From Verrucomicrobiota bacterium (GTDB taxonomy: Bacteria > Verrucomicrobiota > Verrucomicrobiia > Limisphaerales > JAHDYP01), in contig JAHDYP010000027.1 of assembly GCA_023383055.1 (NCBI GenBank), positions 1 through 56,393 of the forward strand: DNA of 56,393 bases, in the 5' to 3' direction. The notes beneath the pieces are model-generated. The model was not told the DNA's origin. It worked only from the letters and a program-made list of their open reading frames with translations, and made no database searches. Position numbers and translations under genes: made by a program. Position 1 is the stretch's first letter. Every line of letters starts with the position of its first letter. Positions 52,525-56,393 of this stretch are shown one piece after another.

Positions 52525-53118
52525 ATGCCGGAACCCACCCCCCATTGCCTCCGCTGCGCCATTTGCCAGTCGGCAATCGCCGGGGACGAGACCCGCGCCC
52601 AGTGCCCGTCTTGCGGCGCGGAGTATCACCTCGAATGCTGGGATGAACTGGGCGGCTGCGCCACTTACGGTTGCCCCCGGGTCCCAGCGATCGAACCGTT
52701 GAGCTCGACCGACATCCCGGCGGCCTATTGGGGGCAGGAGCACAAGGCGTGTCCGGCCTGCGGCCGCGAAATCCTCGCCGCCGCCGTGCGGTGCCGGCAT
52801 TGCGGCGCCACCTTCGCCTCGGCGCAACCCGAGGACACCGCGGAATTTCAGGAGCGCGCTGCCCGCCGGCAACGGCTTCCGCGGGCGCAACGCGCGGTGA
52901 TCGTGCTCTTCGTGCTCAGCGTGATTCCCTGCCTGGCGCCGCTGGGCGGCATAGCCGGTCTGGTGTGGCGGGCGTGGAACCGGCGTGATTTGGAGTCGTT
53001 GCCGGCGATTTATCCGGCCTTGTCGAAGATCGGCCTCGCGGTTGCCTTCCTCCAGACGGCCGTCATGATCCTGATGGTGATCCTCTACCAACACGTGTAC
53101 CGCGGTGCCGGGCCTTGA
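52525..53118 (+). CDS. RING-type zinc-finger membrane protein (Prok-RING-like), candidate E3
   Basis: 197 residues. The N-terminal 50 residues carry the metal pattern C-x2-C-x12-C-x2-C-x4-H-x2-C-x5-C-x4-C (LRCAICQSA, AQCPSCGAEYHLECWDEL, GGCATYGC), the layout of prokaryotic RING finger family proteins. A second zinc ribbon follows (KACPACGRE, VRCRHCGAT) and two transmembrane helices (about 128-150 and 170-192). RING domains recruit E2 enzymes, and the E2-like gene is the next one. A role as ligase or E2 anchor at the membrane follows from family and position. Five bases separate it from the FHA gene. Confidence 0.86.
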   Translation: MPEPTPHCLRCAICQSAIAGDETRAQCPSCGAEYHLECWDELGGCATYGCPRVPAIEPLSSTDIPAAYWGQEHKACPACGREILAAAVRCRHCGATFASAQPEDTAEFQERAARRQRLPRAQRAVIVLFVLSVIPCLAPLGGIAGLVWRAWNRRDLESLPAIYPALSKIGLAVAFLQTAVMILMVILYQHVYRGAGP

Positions 53119-53137
53119 CCCCGGGAAACGAGATGCC

Positions 53138-53602
53138 ATGCAAGCGCGCCTGCGTCGGTTAACCGCCGATTACGAGAAGGTGCTGGCCGTCTTCAGCCAG
53201 CATCCGCACATTCAGCTGCTGACTGCCGAGGGCACACCCCCGGAGAAATACACCTTCAGCTTTACGGTCGCTGGCCTGATCCCCGCCAGCGGGGATGCGG
53301 TCGAGCCCGGTGCCGAGCATCGGGCTGAAGTGTTTCTGCCCCTCGATTATCCCCGACGCCCGCCCTTCTGTCGCATGATCACGCCGGTGTTTCATCCGAA
53401 CATCGATCCTCAAAAGGTCTGCCTGGGTGACCACTGGAGCGCCGGCCAGTCCCTGGCGCAAATGGTGGTCCGGATTGGCGAGATGATCTGCTATCAGAGC
53501 TACAATCTCAAAAGCCCGCTCAATGCCCAGGCCGCCGCGTGGGCCGAACAACACCTCGCCCAACTGCCCCTGCAGCACACGGACCTGTCCGTGGGCCTTT
53601 AG
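53138..53602 (+). CDS. E2-like ubiquitin-conjugating-fold protein
   Basis: 154 residues from the ATG at 53138. A GTG at 53105, inside the RING gene, would add eleven residues. The chain follows the UBC fold: an N-terminal helix (LRRLTADYEKVLAVF), strands, then YPRRPPFCRMITPVFHPNI with the HPN triad at 86-88 and the candidate catalytic Cys at 95 (KVCLGDHW), spaced as in eukaryotic E2 proteins. SPLNAQAAAW matches the conserved segment after the crossover loop. It should take the activated modifier from the E1-like enzyme. It closes the operon. The next gene has its own signal peptide and an 81-base gap. Confidence 0.92.
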   Translation: MQARLRRLTADYEKVLAVFSQHPHIQLLTAEGTPPEKYTFSFTVAGLIPASGDAVEPGAEHRAEVFLPLDYPRRPPFCRMITPVFHPNIDPQKVCLGDHWSAGQSLAQMVVRIGEMICYQSYNLKSPLNAQAAAWAEQHLAQLPLQHTDLSVGL

Positions 53603-53683
53603 CCCGCGTGTCGCTCGTGCCTTGATTCGATCGGCGGCGACCGGGCATTGACGACATCGGACCTGGTGTTGCACCCTTGGCGC

Positions 53684-56393
53684 ATGCTCAATCCGATCGT
53701 TGCACCTCTTCGCTTGTCGTCTCGTGGTATTACCGCCGGCGCACTGATCCTCGGTTGGCTTTTCCTGACCCCGGCCGGCCTGGTGGCTGCCGACTGGCAG
53801 CCTGCCAAGGGCCCGTTGCTCACCCGCTGGGCCAAGGACGTCAAACCGAACAAGGTCCACGCCGAACATCCGCGCCCGCAACTGGTGCGCGAACAGTGGC
53901 AGAACCTGAATGGCCTGTGGGACTACGCGATCGCCGCGAAGGATGCGGCCCGCCCGGCGGCATGGGACGGCGAGATCCTGGTGCCTTTCCCGGTCGAATC
54001 CGCGCTTTCCGGCGTCATGAAGCGGGTCAGCGAACAGGAACGACTCTGGTATCACCGCACCTTCAAAGTGCCCGCCAAGTGGAAAGGCCAGCGGGTGCTC
54101 CTTCATTTCGGCGCGGTGGACTGGGAAGCCACGGTGTACGTGAACGGCCGGGAGGTGGGCTCGCACCGCGGCGGCTACGACGCCTTCACCTTCGACATCA
54201 CCGCGGCGCTCAAACCGTCCGGCGACCAGGAACTGGTCGTGTCCGTCTGGGATCCGACCGACGCCGGCTATCAACCGCGTGGCAAGCAGGTCCGCCAGCC
54301 CGGTGGGATCTGGTATACGCCGACGACCGGCATCTGGCAGACGGCCTGGCTCGAAGCGGTCTCCGAGACTTACGTTCGTGAGTTGCGCATCACGCCGGAC
54401 GTGGATGCCTCGGCGGTCACCATCCAATCCAGCGCCTTCACCACCGCCGGCCCCACGACGCTCGAAGTCGAGGTCCTCGACGGCCGCAAAGTGGTGCAGC
54501 GCGGCAGCGTGACGACCGAAGTCATGACCCGCTCCATCCCGCCCCAGATCGCGCCCCAAATCACGCTGTCGCTGCCGAACGCCAAACTTTGGTCGCCGGA
54601 TTCACCCTTCCTCTACGGACTGCGGATCGCGCTCGTGAAGAATGGCCGGAAGGTCGACCAGGTCGAAAGCTACTTCGGCATGCGCAAGATCGCGCTCGGC
54701 AAGGACGCCGACGGCATCCTCCGGCTGATGCTCAACAATCAACCGCTCTTTCAGTACGGCCCCCTGGACCAGGGATTCTGGCCCGACGGACTTTACACCG
54801 CGCCGACCGACGAAGCGCTCCGCTACGACATCGAGATGACCAAAAAACTCGGGTTCAACATGGCCCGCAAACACGTCAAAATCGAACCCGCCCGCTGGTA
54901 CTACTGGTGCGATCAACTCGGCTTGCTCGTCTGGCAGGACATGCCGAGCGGCGACAAATACATCGGCGGCCGCGATCCCGACATCGAACGCACGCCGGAA
55001 TCGGCCCGGCAGTTCGAGACCGAGCTGCGCGCGATGGTGGACGGGTTCTACAACCACCCGAGCATCGTGATGTGGGTGCCCTACAACGAAGGCTGGGGCC
55101 AATGGGACACCGCGCGGATCGCCGAGCTCATCAAAAAGTGGGACCCCACCCGCCTGGTCAACAGCGCCTCCGGCTGGACCGACCGGCGCGTCGGCGATGT
55201 CCACGACATCCATGCCTATCCCGGCCCGGCGGTGCCGCCCCTCGAGGAGAAACGCGCGGTGGTGCTCGGCGAGTTCGGCGGGCTCGGCCTGCCGGTCAAG
55301 GGCCACACCTGGCAGGACGAGAAGAACTGGGGCTATCGCAGCTACACCAGCTCCGAGGCACTCACCGACGCGTACCTGGCGTTGCTGGAGAAGTTGCACC
55401 CGATGACCGGCGTCCGAGGTCTGGCGGCTGCCGTTTACACCCAGACCACCGACGTCGAGATCGAGGTCAACGGTCTGATGACCTACGACCGTGAACTGGT
55501 CAAGATGGACCAGGCCGCCATCGCCGCCGCCGCGCAACGCCTCTACACCCCGCCACCCAAACGCGTGCAGCAAGGCAACAACCTCGTTCCACCAGCCACA
55601 CCGTTGGTCACTCACGATCCGTATTTCAGCATCTGGTCGCCCGCCGACCGCCTCACGGACGCGGACACGGTGCATTGGACCGGCCGACCGCACCGGTTGA
55701 CCGGCGTCCTCAGCATCGACCAGAAAACGTATCGCGTCCTGGGCGTGAGCCCGCGGAACGTCCCGGCCCTGCCGCAGGTGGGCCTGGAGGTTCTGCCCAC
55801 CAGGACCATCTACACTTTTGAAGGCGCTGGCGTGCGCTTGAAGTTAACCTTCACCACACCGGCACTGCCCGAAGACCTCGAGATCCTCTCGCGTCCCGTG
55901 ACGCATATCACCTGGCAACTTGAAAGTACCGACGGAAAGAAACACCGCGCGGCCGTCCACTTCTTCGCGGACCCCGAGATCGCCGTGAACGATCCTGGTC
56001 AACGCGTAACCTGGCAGACCGAAAAGGTGGGCGGCCTGGAGGTGGTCAGAGTCGGAACCGTCGAGCAACCCGTGCTGCAAAAGAAGGGCGACGATCTGCG
56101 CATCGACTGGGGTTATCTCTATCTTGCCGTTCCAGATGAGAAAGAGTCGATCCGCGCCGCCGGCGGCGCAAGCCACGAACGCAACCTCTCGGGCGTGAAG
56201 TTCGCCGACCGCGACGCCGGGCTGCGCAACCTCGGCAACCCGGTCTCCCGCCGTCACCTGGTCCTCCATGAGGGTCCGGAAAAAGAGTTGCCGGCGAGTG
56301 AGGCACCGCTGTTGGCGGCAGTGCTCGACTTTGATGAGGTCGGTTCCCAGCCCGTCTCGCGCTGGTTGATGCTGGCCTATGACGATCTTTACT
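53684..56393 (+). CDS. Secreted glycoside hydrolase family 2 protein fused to a glutaminase-like module (partial)
   Basis: The gene starts at 53684 and runs off the window end (903 codons seen). A signal peptide (about 1-37) precedes the GH2 jelly-roll (RLWYHRTFKVPAKWKGQRVL, DWEATVYVNGREVGSH), the immunoglobulin-like domain and the TIM barrel with acid/base Glu in VPYNEGWGQW and nucleophile Glu in VLGEFGG. From about residue 635 the sequence changes to that of the glutaminase A-type family (DUF4964-like start: PLVTHDPYFSIWSPADRL, TGVLSIDQKTYRVLG), continuing to the end. GH2 members include beta-galactosidase and glucuronidase. The two-module fusion implies action on glycosylated or amino-linked material. 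The C-terminus is outside the window. Confidence 0.88.
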   Translation, partial: MLNPIVAPLRLSSRGITAGALILGWLFLTPAGLVAADWQPAKGPLLTRWAKDVKPNKVHAEHPRPQLVREQWQNLNGLWDYAIAAKDAARPAAWDGEILVPFPVESALSGVMKRVSEQERLWYHRTFKVPAKWKGQRVLLHFGAVDWEATVYVNGREVGSHRGGYDAFTFDITAALKPSGDQELVVSVWDPTDAGYQPRGKQVRQPGGIWYTPTTGIWQTAWLEAVSETYVRELRITPDVDASAVTIQSSAFTTAGPTTLEVEVLDGRKVVQRGSVTTEVMTRSIPPQIAPQITLSLPNAKLWSPDSPFLYGLRIALVKNGRKVDQVESYFGMRKIALGKDADGILRLMLNNQPLFQYGPLDQGFWPDGLYTAPTDEALRYDIEMTKKLGFNMARKHVKIEPARWYYWCDQLGLLVWQDMPSGDKYIGGRDPDIERTPESARQFETELRAMVDGFYNHPSIVMWVPYNEGWGQWDTARIAELIKKWDPTRLVNSASGWTDRRVGDVHDIHAYPGPAVPPLEEKRAVVLGEFGGLGLPVKGHTWQDEKNWGYRSYTSSEALTDAYLALLEKLHPMTGVRGLAAAVYTQTTDVEIEVNGLMTYDRELVKMDQAAIAAAAQRLYTPPPKRVQQGNNLVPPATPLVTHDPYFSIWSPADRLTDADTVHWTGRPHRLTGVLSIDQKTYRVLGVSPRNVPALPQVGLEVLPTRTIYTFEGAGVRLKLTFTTPALPEDLEILSRPVTHITWQLESTDGKKHRAAVHFFADPEIAVNDPGQRVTWQTEKVGGLEVVRVGTVEQPVLQKKGDDLRIDWGYLYLAVPDEKESIRAAGGASHERNLSGVKFADRDAGLRNLGNPVSRRHLVLHEGPEKELPASEAPLLAAVLDFDEVGSQPVSRWLMLAYDDLY

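Noticed and set aside
47149..53602. Classification of the ubiquitin-like operon as a Bil or CBASS antiviral locus
   Set aside because: There is no cyclase, no nuclease or membrane-pore effector and no neighbouring defence gene. The membrane, FHA and B-box parts also do not match those systems.
1..56393. CRISPR arrays, insertion sequences, integrases or prophage genes
   Set aside because: No regularly spaced direct repeats and no transposase, integrase or phage structural signature were found on either strand.

Overview
The window is GC-rich bacterial chromosome with dense, mostly translationally coupled genes on both strands. There is no sign of a plasmid, phage or insertion sequence. The gene mix points to the Verrucomicrobiota or the wider PVC group: many secreted glycoside hydrolases, an FAD oxidoreductase and BNR-repeat protein with signal peptides, twin FG-GAP/ASPIC lipoproteins, DUF2891, AsnA, and a prepilin/GspE/GspF operon without secretin. 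That assignment is inferred from gene content, because no rRNA gene is present.

Layout. 2-5969: an O-methyltransferase, then a minus-strand cluster (two NifX-like proteins, a LysM amidase, a COG0731-type radical SAM protein) facing a metallo-beta-lactamase hydrolase and a PAS/sigma-54 activator. It resembles the NifX/MBL/radical-SAM neighbourhoods of anaerobes that lack nitrogenase. 6164-10519: a tightly overlapping type II secretion/type IV pilus-like operon (ATPase, two GspF proteins, three prepilin-like proteins). 10589-18855: secreted and degradative enzymes, including an endonuclease/exonuclease/phosphatase protein that has lost its catalytic core and a truncated UPF0158-nucleotidyltransferase fusion. 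18963-27464: asnA, a collapsed MazEF-type toxin-antitoxin fusion, a perfect 40-bp palindrome, two coupled ASPIC lipoproteins and a nitrilase-family amidase. 27503-38501: NUDIX, beta-CASP nuclease, YlbF with a Cys-rich tail, phnX, an ECF sigma factor with a small membrane partner, a second 46-bp copy of the palindrome, an intact EEP protein and a YdbS/YdbT-like PH pair. 38617-44148: housekeeping genes (cysteine desulfurase, dnaN with a DnaA box in its promoter, lspA, miaA, hflX). 44175-46914: a BNR-repeat protein and a cupin.

The most interesting region is 47149-53602. Nine co-directional genes, overlapping or separated by 24 bases or less, encode two B-box-like zinc-finger membrane proteins, a small PH-like protein, a YukD-like ubiquitin-fold protein, an E1-like adenylating enzyme, a membrane-anchored JAMM protease, a polytopic membrane protein ending in an FHA domain, a RING-type zinc-finger membrane protein and an E2-like protein with an HPN motif and candidate catalytic Cys. 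This is a full set of ubiquitin-pathway counterparts (modifier, E1, E2, RING, deconjugase), arranged as a membrane-associated system with no recognisable nuclease or pore effector. Bacterial operons with such parts are known from comparative genomics. I know of no biochemical work on this membrane-bound, FHA/B-box-containing layout.

The window ends inside a secreted glycoside hydrolase family 2 enzyme that appears fused to a glutaminase-type (DUF4964-like) module. All calls come from reading the sequence, without database searches.
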